Source: Ectopseudomonas mendocina (GTDB lineage Bacteria; Pseudomonadota; Gammaproteobacteria; Pseudomonadales; Pseudomonadaceae). Taken from it: a stretch of DNA of 64,000 nucleotides. The position numbers and the translations under genes were made by a program. The stretch is from positions 62,001-126,000 of the forward strand of contig NZ_JADTQG010000001.1 of assembly GCF_016008875.1 (NCBI RefSeq), given 5' to 3'. Of the stretch, positions 43,996-52,281 are shown in pieces; position 1 is the first letter of the stretch, and each line of letters opens with the position of its first letter. The notes under the pieces are model-generated. The model saw only the letters and a list, made by a program, of their open reading frames with translations. It was not told where the DNA came from and made no database searches.

Positions 43996-46434
43996 TTACC
44001 AGCGGTAGCTCACCGTGCTCACCACCTGGCGCTCGTCACCGTAGTGACAGGTGGAGGCCCCGCACTGCGCGTAGCGCTTGTCGGTCAGGTTGCTGGCGTT
44101 GACGGTCACGGCCCAGTGATCGTCGATCTGGTAGCGCGCCATGGCGTCGAACAGGGTATAGGCCGGCATGGGCGAGTCCATCAGTGAGGCCTGGGTTGTA
44201 CCCATGTAGCGAGCGCCGGCGCCTATGGTCAGTTGCGGAATACCCCAGTTGACGAAGTCGTAGCTGGTCCACAGGGCGGCCTGGTGGTAAGGCGTATCAT
44301 CGGTGCGTTGGCCGACTTCTGTGGCAATGGCGCTTTTGGTGGTGCGGGCATCGGTGTAAGCGTAGGAGGCAATGAGGCTTAGCGCTTCGGTCACATCGGC
44401 TTTGGCCTCCAGTTCCAGGCCGCGCGAGCGAACCTCGCCGGTCTGTCTCGGATCGTCATTGCTATCAAAGGTCAGCACGTTGGTTTGGGTCAGTTCATAG
44501 ATGGCTGCACTGAGTAGCAGATTGCTGTCCTTGGGCTGATAGCGCACGCCCACTTCGTATTGCTTGCCTTCGGTGGGGGCGAAGTTTTGGCCAGTGACTT
44601 CTGCGACAGAAACAGGGAAGAACGACTCGCTGTAGCTGATATAGGGCGCCAGGCCGTTGTCCGCCAGGTAGACCAGGCCGGCGCGCCAGGTGGTGGCTTC
44701 GTCGCTTTGGCTGGCCTTGGCATCATTGCGATGCGCCGTCTGCTGTTGGTCAGCCCAGTCGTGGCGGCCACCCAATACTAGAATCCACTTGTCGTCGAAC
44801 TTGATCTGATCCTGGAGATAAACACCTTTTTGCAACATGTCGAGCTGCGAGCCACGGTCCAAGGCGGGGTTTCTGTCGACCAGCACAGGCTGACCATAGT
44901 TGTAGCGACTCAGGTCTAAGCCGCCGGGGAGTACGCTTCGGAAATTATGCGAGTCGTAGGACGTGTCATAGCCGTCGAAGCCGACCAGTACGGTGTGCTC
45001 GACGCTGCCGAGCTGCCATTTCGATTCGATATTGGTATCGCTGCCCAGGGTTCGAGCACGCTCACGGCGATCGCTGTATTGCCTTTGCAGAATGCCGGTC
45101 GTGGCAGCTTGATTGATCACTGCGGCAGTGACCGCCGGATTACCGGTTCTGACTTGCAGGTAGCTCCACTGCACGTCGGTTTCGTAATAACGCAGCTTAT
45201 GGTTGAGCGTGAAATTTTCGTTGAAGTGGTGTTGAAATTCGTAGCCCAGGGTCGACATCTCGCCGTTCATGTCGTCGTAATCCGGCTCGCCGATGAAATC
45301 GTGGCGACCGATCTTGAACGCGCCGTCACCCACACCCTTGACCAACTGGTAGGGCAGGGGCGCGGGGAAACGCGTATCGGTCTTCTGGTAGAAGGACAGC
45401 AGGGTCAGCGAGGTGTCTTCGTTGGGGCGCCAGGTCAGCGCCGGGGCGATGTAGAACTTGTCGTCGTTGATATGATCCTGCTGGGTGTCGCTGTTGCGAC
45501 TGAGCAGGGTCAGGCGATAGCTCAGGGTGTCGCTACCGGCCAACGGGCCGCTGAAGTCTGCAGAGAGTTGCTTGCGGTCGTGAGAGCCTGCTTGCAGGTT
45601 CAGCTCATGGAAGGGCGTTTCGGTCGGGCGCTTGCTGACGCCGTTGATCATGCCGCCGGGCGAAAGCTGGCCGTAGAGCACCGAGGCAGCGCCGCGAATG
45701 ACCTCGACGCGTTCCAGGCCATAAGGTTCCTGAATGCCGTCGTAGGAGTTGTTCTGCAGGCGCAGGCCGTCGCGCAGCGAGCCGCCGGTGCCGGATTCGA
45801 CCCCGAAGCCGCGGATGCGGAAGCGGTCCGCGGTGCGGTTGAAAGCGGTCGAGCTGCTGGTGAGCCCTGGCGTGTAACTCAGCGCCTGGCCCAGCGTTTC
45901 CGACTGGCGGTCGCGGACCTCATCGCTCGTCACCACCGACAGCGACTGAGGCGTTTCGGTGATCGGCGTGTCGGTCTTGGTAGCGCTCATGTTGCGTTTG
46001 GCCACGTATCCAGCCACATAGTCGTTGGGGTGTTCCTCGTTGGCGCCGATCACGGTCGTGGCGCTCAGCTCCAGGCTGTCGCTCTGGCGAACCAGGACGT
46101 AACCGTTGGTCCCCATGCGTGCTGAGTAACCGCTGCCTCGCAGCAGGGTGGCGAAGCCTGCGTCGATGTCGTACCGGCCGTGCAGGCCCGGGCTTTGCAG
46201 ATCCGCGAGGTGCTGCGGCTCGAACGCCAGCGGCACGCCGGCCTGCTGCGCGAAACGGCTCAGCACCTCCGCCAGGGGGCCGGCTTCGATGTCGTAGTGG
46301 ATGTGCGCCTGCTCGGCAGCGTGAGCGGGCGCAGGCATGACGGCAAGGGTGCCCAGCAGCCCGGCGAAGGTCAGATGAACGGCCAGGGCAAGGGGCGTGA
46401 CAGCGTAGCCAAAGGGCGCGGCGGAGGTGCGCAT
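43996..46434 (-). CDS. TonB-dependent siderophore receptor with N-terminal signalling domain
   Basis: An 812-residue outer-membrane transducer. After the signal peptide (ending PAPAHAAEQ), residues about 41-120 form the STN/secretin-TonB signalling domain (IHYDIEAGPLAEVLSRFAQQAGVPLAF), which talks to the FecR-type anti-sigma factor. The plug includes ITETPQSLSVVTSDEVRDRQ, FRIRGFGVES and ERVEVIRGAASVLYGQLSPGGMINGVSKRPT; the barrel ends STVSYRW. The wording is of the ferrichrome/hydroxamate receptor group. It completes a fecI-fecR-receptor signalling unit. Confidence 0.93.
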   Translation of the reverse strand: MRTSAAPFGYAVTPLALAVHLTFAGLLGTLAVMPAPAHAAEQAHIHYDIEAGPLAEVLSRFAQQAGVPLAFEPQHLADLQSPGLHGRYDIDAGFATLLRGSGYSARMGTNGYVLVRQSDSLELSATTVIGANEEHPNDYVAGYVAKRNMSATKTDTPITETPQSLSVVTSDEVRDRQSETLGQALSYTPGLTSSSTAFNRTADRFRIRGFGVESGTGGSLRDGLRLQNNSYDGIQEPYGLERVEVIRGAASVLYGQLSPGGMINGVSKRPTETPFHELNLQAGSHDRKQLSADFSGPLAGSDTLSYRLTLLSRNSDTQQDHINDDKFYIAPALTWRPNEDTSLTLLSFYQKTDTRFPAPLPYQLVKGVGDGAFKIGRHDFIGEPDYDDMNGEMSTLGYEFQHHFNENFTLNHKLRYYETDVQWSYLQVRTGNPAVTAAVINQAATTGILQRQYSDRRERARTLGSDTNIESKWQLGSVEHTVLVGFDGYDTSYDSHNFRSVLPGGLDLSRYNYGQPVLVDRNPALDRGSQLDMLQKGVYLQDQIKFDDKWILVLGGRHDWADQQQTAHRNDAKASQSDEATTWRAGLVYLADNGLAPYISYSESFFPVSVAEVTGQNFAPTEGKQYEVGVRYQPKDSNLLLSAAIYELTQTNVLTFDSNDDPRQTGEVRSRGLELEAKADVTEALSLIASYAYTDARTTKSAIATEVGQRTDDTPYHQAALWTSYDFVNWGIPQLTIGAGARYMGTTQASLMDSPMPAYTLFDAMARYQIDDHWAVTVNASNLTDKRYAQCGASTCHYGDERQVVSTVSYRW

Positions 46435-46528
46435 GATCGATAGGATCCCGTGTTTTTTGGTGTCTATCGTCCTTGACGGGCCAGGCGTAAAACCCGGAAC
46501 CCGGTCATGCGATTTTTTTGCTGCCGCT

Positions 46529-47494
46529 TCAGCGGGCGCGGCTGATCACTCTCAGCCATGGGCTGAATTCGCGAACCTGCAGTGGCAGTGCCTCGGCGAG
46601 CAGATTCAGGGCACGGTCGCTGTTATCCAGCGGTAGCACCGCGGATACGCGCAGGTCCGCCAGCGCCTCGCGGTCGAATTGCATATGCCCCGGAAACTGC
46701 CTGGCCAGTTGATCGAGCACCGCGGGCAACGGCTGGTCCTTGACCACCAGTTGATGGTGGCGCCAGGCGTCCTCGACGCTGCGGGTGTCCACGGTCGCCG
46801 TCAATTGCACCTCGTTGCGGGTGATGCGCGCCTGCTCGCCGGCATTGACCTCCAGCGCCTGCGGGTTGTCGCTGGCCGTCGCCGCCACGCGCGATTCGAG
46901 CATGGTCACCAGGGTCACGCCGTCTGCCCGGGCGACCACGAAGCGGGTGCCCAGCGCACGGATTTCGCCCTGCTCGGTCTCGACGATAAAGGGGCGGCTC
47001 GAGTCATGGGCGACGTCGACCAGCACTTCGCCGCGCAGCAGGCGAATGCGTCGCTGCTGACCGTCGTACTGCAGATCCAGGGCGCTGTTGCCGTTGAGTG
47101 TCACCCGCGACTGATCTTCCAGCTCGTGCACCAGCCATTGCGCGGGCTGGGTGCGCAGGTCGGCCAGCAGGTAGCCGGGCAGCTCGCTACGCCAGAGCGC
47201 CCAGGCCGGCAGCAGCGCCAGCAGCATCAGGGCGGTGGCCGCGCGCTTGCCACGGTAGCTGCGCTTGCGGCTGGTGAAGGCGGCATCGAGCGCGGCATGC
47301 ACCGAGGCCTTTTGCGTACGCAGCGCCGACATTTGCCCGATAAAGGCCTGTAGCCGCTCGGCTGCCGCGGCATGTCGAGCATCGCTGCGTTTCCAGGCAT
47401 CGAATTCGGCTGCAAGGTGTTCGTCGGCGTCCGGCTCGTTGAGCCGGATCAGCCAGTCGGCGGCTTGCTCGTTGATCGATTCCAGGCTGTTCAT
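46529..47494 (-). CDS. fecR: FecR-family anti-sigma factor / sigma regulator
   Basis: A 321-residue inner-membrane regulator. The N-terminal DUF4880-like part (MNSLESINEQAADWLIRLNEPDADEHLAAEFDAWKRSDARHAAAAER), a membrane helix (ATALMLLALLPAWALWRS), and the FecR domain (LLRGEVLVDVAHDSSRPFIVETEQGEIRALGTRFVV) are in order, and the C-terminal part is STN-contacting. It passes the ferri-siderophore signal from the receptor to the sigma factor. Start set at 47494, 8 bp after the sigma factor stop. Confidence 0.92.
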   Translation of the reverse strand: MNSLESINEQAADWLIRLNEPDADEHLAAEFDAWKRSDARHAAAAERLQAFIGQMSALRTQKASVHAALDAAFTSRKRSYRGKRAATALMLLALLPAWALWRSELPGYLLADLRTQPAQWLVHELEDQSRVTLNGNSALDLQYDGQQRRIRLLRGEVLVDVAHDSSRPFIVETEQGEIRALGTRFVVARADGVTLVTMLESRVAATASDNPQALEVNAGEQARITRNEVQLTATVDTRSVEDAWRHHQLVVKDQPLPAVLDQLARQFPGHMQFDREALADLRVSAVLPLDNSDRALNLLAEALPLQVREFSPWLRVISRAR

Positions 47495-47502
47495 GCGCGC
47501 GC

Positions 47503-48021
47503 TCAGACTTCCAGCGCATTGCCGCAATGCAGCAGCGCCTGCATCAGATGCTTACGCACCATGCGTTCGGAAATACCCATCTGCACGGCGATCTCGACCT
47601 GGCTTTGGCCATCCAGGAAGTACATCAGGAAGGCCTGGCGCTGTTTGGCGCTGAGCTCTTCCAGGACGAACGCGATCTGCTCCAGGGCTTCGAGCGTGGT
47701 GAGAATCTGCTCGGGCGACTGGTAACCCGAAAGGCTTTCGACGGTCAGCGCCAGCTCACGCAGGTAGGCGTCTTCGATCTGTTTGCGACGTGACTTGTCG
47801 ATAACCAGGCGGCGCGCTGTCGTCGTCAGAAAGGCACGTGGCTCGCGAATGCTGCCGAGCACCTCGCGCGAAGAAAGAATGCGGGCAAAGGTGTCCTGCG
47901 CCAGATCGGCCGCGTTATGGGCGCAACCCAGCTTGCGCCGTAGCCAGGCGAACAGCCAACCGTGATGGTTGCTGTACAGCTCATGGATCGCTTGCTGGAA
48001 AGGGGGCTCGGCCGCAGACAT
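47503..48021 (-). CDS. fecI: FecI-type ECF sigma factor
   Basis: A 172-residue extracytoplasmic-function sigma factor: region 2 (FQQAIHELYSNHHGWLFAWLRRKLGCAHNAADLAQDTFARIL) and region 4 (LEELSAKQRQAFLMYFLDGQSQVEIAVQMGISERMVRKHLMQAL). It should drive transcription of the adjacent receptor when iron-siderophore is present. Start set at MSAAEPPFQ; the frame runs on 50 codons but crosses the promoter and a Fur-like box. Confidence 0.92.
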   Translation of the reverse strand: MSAAEPPFQQAIHELYSNHHGWLFAWLRRKLGCAHNAADLAQDTFARILSSREVLGSIREPRAFLTTTARRLVIDKSRRKQIEDAYLRELALTVESLSGYQSPEQILTTLEALEQIAFVLEELSAKQRQAFLMYFLDGQSQVEIAVQMGISERMVRKHLMQALLHCGNALEV

Positions 48022-48062
48022 GCGCACACTCGCGATGGAGGAGTCGATACTCAAGCTCAATT

Positions 48063-48081
48063 GAGAATAGTTCGCATAATA
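48063..48081 (-). promoter_or_regulatory. Candidate Fur box before fecI
   Basis: By hand, the 19-mer read on the minus strand matches the Fur consensus GATAATGATAATCATTATC at about 12 of 19 positions (two clear A-A-T triplets around GCG). It lies 42-60 bp upstream of the sigma factor start, the expected place for iron repression. Borderline score. Confidence 0.4.
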
Positions 48082-48424
48082 TCGATTTGCTGGTGCGAGT
48101 CGCAAGCACCAGAGGTCATCTGCCTGAGTTCGTATTCTGAGGCCTGCTGCGAAGGGAGAGCGCGACTCCAATACAGCGTCATGGCATGCGTGATGCGCCG
48201 CTGGCGCAGGTTCATCTGCAGGATGCGTTGAGCTTTGAGCGGCTCGGGTTTACATGCAAGGTGCTGGCTGGTTCAGCGCGCTTTGCACTGCCGCCACGCC
48301 GCCGGATCGAAGGAGGTGTTCATGTCCATGGCAGCCTGCTTCGATTTGCTGGTAGCGCGTCACGGCTGTTGCCATGACCAGCCGCAGTGTTTCACCTCAA
48401 GGATCGGCCGTCCGGCTTTGCGCC
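48082..48424. other. Intergenic region between fecI and the AraC gene, no gene seen
   Basis: About 340 bases. Short open frames exist (for example 48186-48377 plus) but none has a ribosome site or a protein-like pattern. GGAGGTGTTC at about 48311 precedes an ATG (48321) whose frame reads into the end of the AraC gene in the antisense direction; I do not call it. Confidence 0.4.
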
Positions 48425-49462
48425 TCAGGCTTTCCCATGCAAGGTGAACGCGGCCAGGTCGCTGGGCACGCGGCCCGTCCAGCGCTTGAACGAGCGGCGG
48501 AAGTTAGTGATGTCGTTGAAGCCCAGTCGCTGCGCTACTTCATCGTTGTTATAGCCCTTGACCTGGTACAGGTAGAGCGCCAGATCGCGGCGCGCCAGGT
48601 CGAGTTGCTCCTGAAAGTGGGTGCCGTGTTTGCCGAGTTTGCGTTTGAGCGTGGCCGGGCTGGTGGCGAAGGCGCTGGCGACCCGTTCCAGGCTGAGCGG
48701 CTGACGGATATGGGCGCTGAGGTGGGCATGCAATTCGTCGAGCAGGCTGTGCTGCCAGCCCCAGTTCTGCAATTGCTCGTTACACGCCTGGCGGGCGACC
48801 CGCGCGCCTGTGGCGCCACCATTCGGCCAGGGCTGTAGCAGGTGCTCGCGGGGCAGGCTCATGACCGTCGAGGGGCGATCGAAGCTCAGCGCTTCACCAA
48901 GGTGTACCCAGTATTGCTCGACGTGGCTCGGCTCGGCGTAGGCGAACTGGAAGCGCCAGGGCAGTCGCTCGTTCTGCTGACGGCGGGCAAGGGCGACCAC
49001 CGCGGTCATGCTCGCTTCGAGCAGAAAGGGCAGTCGCTCGGCGGCGCCGCAGCTGTCGCGCCAGTACAGGTGCAGATAGCGGTCGTCCAGGTGCAGCACG
49101 GGGGTGAGCAGCGGCGACAGCAGTGCGCGGTAGGTGACCAGATCCTCCAGCGCCTGCAACAGGTGATCGGCCTGCTCCAGCAGATGGCTACCCGCGCCGT
49201 AATGGCCTGGCCACAGGCGCTGGCCGAACAGGAAGCTGGTATCCGCTGCATTCAGCAGCTTCTGAGCGTTGGCGATCAGACGCAGAAACTGGCCAGGGCT
49301 GATCCGCGCCTGGCCGGTGACGATGTCATCGTAGAACAGCTCGCAACCGCGCAGCAGGTGATGGCTGTCGATGCCGCGCGAGCGTGCCAGGTCGATCAGT
49401 ACGGCCGGCAGATGGTGAGCCGCGATGAAGCGGCTGTCGCACTCGTAGCCGGTGCTGCTCAT
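48425..49462 (-). CDS. AraC-family transcriptional regulator
   Basis: A 345-residue regulator with an N-terminal arabinose-binding-like domain of the OruR/ArgR-Pseudomonas type (DLARSRGIDSHHLLRGCELFYDDI) and two C-terminal helix-turn-helices (LSLERVASAFATSPATLKRKLGKHG and NNDEVAQRLGFNDITNFRRSFKRWTGRVPSDL). It overlaps the upstream GGDEF gene by ATGA, so the pair is co-translated. Target unknown; effector sensing is likely linked to the membrane partner. Confidence 0.9.
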   Translation of the reverse strand: MSSTGYECDSRFIAAHHLPAVLIDLARSRGIDSHHLLRGCELFYDDIVTGQARISPGQFLRLIANAQKLLNAADTSFLFGQRLWPGHYGAGSHLLEQADHLLQALEDLVTYRALLSPLLTPVLHLDDRYLHLYWRDSCGAAERLPFLLEASMTAVVALARRQQNERLPWRFQFAYAEPSHVEQYWVHLGEALSFDRPSTVMSLPREHLLQPWPNGGATGARVARQACNEQLQNWGWQHSLLDELHAHLSAHIRQPLSLERVASAFATSPATLKRKLGKHGTHFQEQLDLARRDLALYLYQVKGYNNDEVAQRLGFNDITNFRRSFKRWTGRVPSDLAAFTLHGKA

Positions 49463-50373
49463 GCGCTGCGCGCCAGGCGAGGTTTGGCGTAGGCCAGCGC
49501 GAGGTTGAGGCGTTTAAGCAGCTGCGCCTCGTCCTCCTCCAGCGCCATCACTGCGGCAACCGTGGCGCGCAGTTGCAGGCGTTCGCCGTGCTGCTGGCTG
49601 CGGTGTGCCAGGTTGGCGATGCTCTGGCGCAATTCGCCAGCCATGCTCAGCGCCTGATGCTCGCCCGTGTTTGGCAGCACGGCGACGAAGCGGTCGCCGG
49701 CCAGCCGGCAGAGCATGTCCTGCTGGCGCAGGTTGAGCAGCAGCAACTGGGCGACTGCCTGCAGCACCTGGTCGCCCTCGGCCTGACCGTAGCGCTGGTT
49801 GACCAGGTTGAAGTCGTCCAGGTCGATGGCCACCAGCGATAGCGGCTGCTGCTCGGTGCGTGCCTGCACCAGGGCCTGCTGCAGGTGCTGGCGCAAGTAT
49901 TGGGCGCCGGACAGCGGGGTGAGCTTGTCGAACAGGCGGTGGTCGCGCAGGCGCTGCTCGCGCTTGCTCATTTGCTCGTTGATGGCGCGCTGCTCCTGCT
50001 GCAGGTGATACATGCCGAGGGTCAGCAACAGCATGCCCACGGGCATGGGCGCGGTTTCCAGCCAGTTGTCCCAGATCGCTTCGGCAGGCAGGCGGATGAA
50101 TTCGTCCAGACAATCCATCCACATCGAGAACGCGGTGAAGCACAGCCCCAGTGACAGCAGGCGCGTGACGCGCCCGGCCGGGCGGCCGCGCAGCAGCATG
50201 ATCAGCCAGCCGCAGAGGATCAGACAGGTGCCGCCTTCGCCGGCCACATCCATCCAGTTGATCTCGGCCCAGCGCTTGATGTCGCCGGCCGCCAGGTAGA
50301 CCAGCAGGCCGGCGTTGGCGGCCAGCACCAGGCCGGCCAGGGTCATGCCGTGCAGTTTCAGCAACGACTTCAT
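49459..50373 (-). CDS. Membrane protein with degenerate GGDEF domain
   Basis: A 304-residue protein with four hydrophobic segments in residues 8-122, then a linker helix, and a C-terminal GGDEF-fold domain (about 145-300) recognised from FDKLTPLSGAQYLRQHLQQAL, LSLVAIDLDDFNLVNQRYGQAEGDQVL and LCRLAGDRFVAVLP. The signature GGDEF reads AGDRF (225-229), losing the catalytic Glu, so diguanylate cyclase activity is unlikely; it may be a c-di-GMP or GTP sensor or partner. First gene of a two-gene operon with the AraC regulator. Confidence 0.85.
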   Translation of the reverse strand: MKSLLKLHGMTLAGLVLAANAGLLVYLAAGDIKRWAEINWMDVAGEGGTCLILCGWLIMLLRGRPAGRVTRLLSLGLCFTAFSMWMDCLDEFIRLPAEAIWDNWLETAPMPVGMLLLTLGMYHLQQEQRAINEQMSKREQRLRDHRLFDKLTPLSGAQYLRQHLQQALVQARTEQQPLSLVAIDLDDFNLVNQRYGQAEGDQVLQAVAQLLLLNLRQQDMLCRLAGDRFVAVLPNTGEHQALSMAGELRQSIANLAHRSQQHGERLQLRATVAAVMALEEDEAQLLKRLNLALAYAKPRLARSA

Positions 50374-50443
50374 GGGGTTCTCCTTGCGCTGCGCCTATGG
50401 GCGCTGCCGAGCATGCCGGGGCAATGTCTCAGAACGATGACGG

Positions 50444-51844
50444 TCATTTGTCTCGCGCGCTGCACGGCAGGCCATCCGGGCCGCGTTCGGCGCTGCAGAA
50501 GCGCTCGGCCTGTTTCTCCAGCTTCGGTTCGTGCAGGTAATTGTTGCCCTTGGCGTCGCGCTGGATGTCGAAGGCGTCGTACAGGCGATCGTCGGCGGTG
50601 TAGGTGCGCACGCTGAGGCGGTTCTGTTCCACGGCGATGGTCTGGAACAGCTGGGTGTCTTCGGCGCTGCGGTCGGGCTGGGTGTGGGCGCGGTCGTTGA
50701 GGCCGTACATCTTCGAGCCGGTCACCGACACCAGGTACACCGGGCCGATGGGCTGGTTGGCCTGTTGCGCCTGGCGGGTGGCATCGCGGCCGGCGGCGTG
50801 GGTCAGGCGGCTGTAACAATGATCGTGGCCCTGCAGCACCAGGTCGACCTTGTAGCGTTCGAGCAGCGGTTGCCAGGCGGCCTTCAGCTCTTCGGTGTCC
50901 TCGGGGCGCGCGCAGGTGTAGATCGGCTGGTGCATGACCACCACGTTCCAGGTCGCCTGGCTGGACTTCAGGGCGTTTTCCAGCCAGCGGGTCTGGTTCT
51001 CCAGCGTGCCGAGGTCGAGCGCCGAGGTGCCGTCCAGCACCACGAAACGCACGCCCTGGTAGTCGCTGACGTAGCTGGTGTCGGCCACGCCCTCGGCGCC
51101 GTTGCGCGGCAGGGCGAACTGGGCGGGGAAGTGCTCGCCCAGGGTGCGGCTCTCGCTGCCGTCGGCCAGCAGGGTGTCGATGTACTCATGGTTGCCGGCG
51201 GCCACCAGTTGCGGGATGGCGGCGTAGGCCCAGCCGCCGGCCTGGTGCCATTCGCCCCATTCGTCGTCATGGGCCAGCTCGTCGCGCGAGGCGACCAGAT
51301 CACCGGCGTGCACCACCAGTGCCGGGCGGGCGACGCTGCGCAGCGCCTGGCGAATGGTGCGCGAGGCCACGGCGAGAATGTCGTTCTGGGTATCGCCCAG
51401 GTAGAGGAAGGTGAACGGCGCGAAGGCCTGCCTGGCGGTGCGGAACTGATGCCACTCGCTCCAGCCGGCGCTGCCCTTGACCCGATAGACATAGGCGGTG
51501 CCCGGCGTCAGCTGCTCCAGGCGCACCTGGTGGTAGTTGGAGGGGCCATTTTCGGCGTCCAGTCGGCGGGTCTGGCCACTGCGTGGCTGCGCCTTGGCGG
51601 TCAACTGCGGCCCGGCCAGCGCCGGGCCGAATTCCAGCTGGGCAGTGCCTTGTTGCAAATCGGTGCGAAAGCTGACGGCCATCTGCGTGGCGGCGTCTGC
51701 GCCAGGCGTCAGCACGATGCGGTCGGCCAGGTTACCGGCGGCGTAAGGCTGGCCGGGCGAGTGCGGTACGGGCTGTTGGGCAAAGGCCGGAGAGCAGGTC
51801 AGGGCGGTGGTCAGCAACGTGGCCAGCAGCAGGGGGCGATGCAT
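50444..51844 (-). CDS. Secreted purple-acid-phosphatase-like metallophosphoesterase
   Basis: A 466-residue exported phosphatase. Signal peptide MHRPLLLATLLTTALTCSPAFA, then a fibronectin-III-like N-terminal domain (TQMAVSFRTDLQQGTAQLEFG ... TPGTAYVYRVKG), then the metallophosphoesterase core with ligand motifs LGDTQND, HAGDL, GNHEY, MHQP and QGHDHCYSR. This arrangement is that of purple acid phosphatases. It would release phosphate from phosphomonoesters in the periplasm. Divergent from the phytate receptor gene, with a candidate Pho box before it. Start chosen by AAGGAA and the signal peptide. Confidence 0.9.
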   Translation of the reverse strand: MHRPLLLATLLTTALTCSPAFAQQPVPHSPGQPYAAGNLADRIVLTPGADAATQMAVSFRTDLQQGTAQLEFGPALAGPQLTAKAQPRSGQTRRLDAENGPSNYHQVRLEQLTPGTAYVYRVKGSAGWSEWHQFRTARQAFAPFTFLYLGDTQNDILAVASRTIRQALRSVARPALVVHAGDLVASRDELAHDDEWGEWHQAGGWAYAAIPQLVAAGNHEYIDTLLADGSESRTLGEHFPAQFALPRNGAEGVADTSYVSDYQGVRFVVLDGTSALDLGTLENQTRWLENALKSSQATWNVVVMHQPIYTCARPEDTEELKAAWQPLLERYKVDLVLQGHDHCYSRLTHAAGRDATRQAQQANQPIGPVYLVSVTGSKMYGLNDRAHTQPDRSAEDTQLFQTIAVEQNRLSVRTYTADDRLYDAFDIQRDAKGNNYLHEPKLEKQAERFCSAERGPDGLPCSARDK

Positions 51845-51890
51845 GAGCGGTTTCCTTAGATAAGGCGGAGGTGCGTTGGGGCGCCAAGGA

Positions 51891-51908
51891 AACAAAGGCG
51901 TATGACGG
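51891..51908 (-). promoter_or_regulatory. Candidate Pho box for the metallophosphoesterase
   Basis: On the minus strand CCGTCAT-ACGC-CTTTGTT has 6/7 and 4/7 matches to the PhoB half-site CTGTCAT with 4-bp spacing, ending 47 bp before the start codon. The second half is weak. Confidence 0.35.
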
Positions 51909-52198
51909 TTCGGTTACCGGCCGGGGGGTCGATTCGGCTCAGGTGATCGCTGCGCAAACCGGCAAATTTTCAGGCTGATTTAAGCGTCGCCGAGTCAGGC
52001 GTTTGTTTGTCGATCCGTAGCCACAGTCCCGCGTGCGGCGCGCCGGCAGCAGAGACTCGCTGCTGCCAGTACCCGTTTCGCGGCCGGATAAAAATGGGGC
52101 TGGAGTATCTGTTCCCGGCATGCCGGGGAGGTCAATTCAGCTCAAAACGCTTGGTCGACGGCCATAAAACCATGCTTTCAAGGCTCGGGCCGGCGCCC
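51909..52198. other. Divergent intergenic region, no gene seen
   Basis: About 290 bases between the two candidate Pho boxes of the divergent phosphatase and receptor genes. No plausible gene, REP or strong hairpin was recognised. Confidence 0.45.
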
Positions 52199-52216
52199 CT
52201 GTCACGCAAGTGCCAC
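52199..52216 (+). promoter_or_regulatory. Candidate Pho box for the phytate-locus TonB receptor
   Basis: CTGTCAC-GCAA-GTGCCAC has 6/7 and 4/7 matches to the PhoB half-site CTGTCAT at the correct 4-bp spacing, 66 bp before the GTG start of the receptor. Phosphate-starvation control would fit the locus. Confidence 0.4.
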
Positions 52217-52281
52217 AAAGGATTTCTAGCTTTCGCTGCCATTGCCTGGTGTTGCCAGGGTCATCGAACGAGGGAGTCAAG

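Noticed and set aside
48186..48447. Small plus-strand frames upstream and antisense of the AraC gene end
   Set aside because: No protein-like pattern and overlap with the AraC 3' end.
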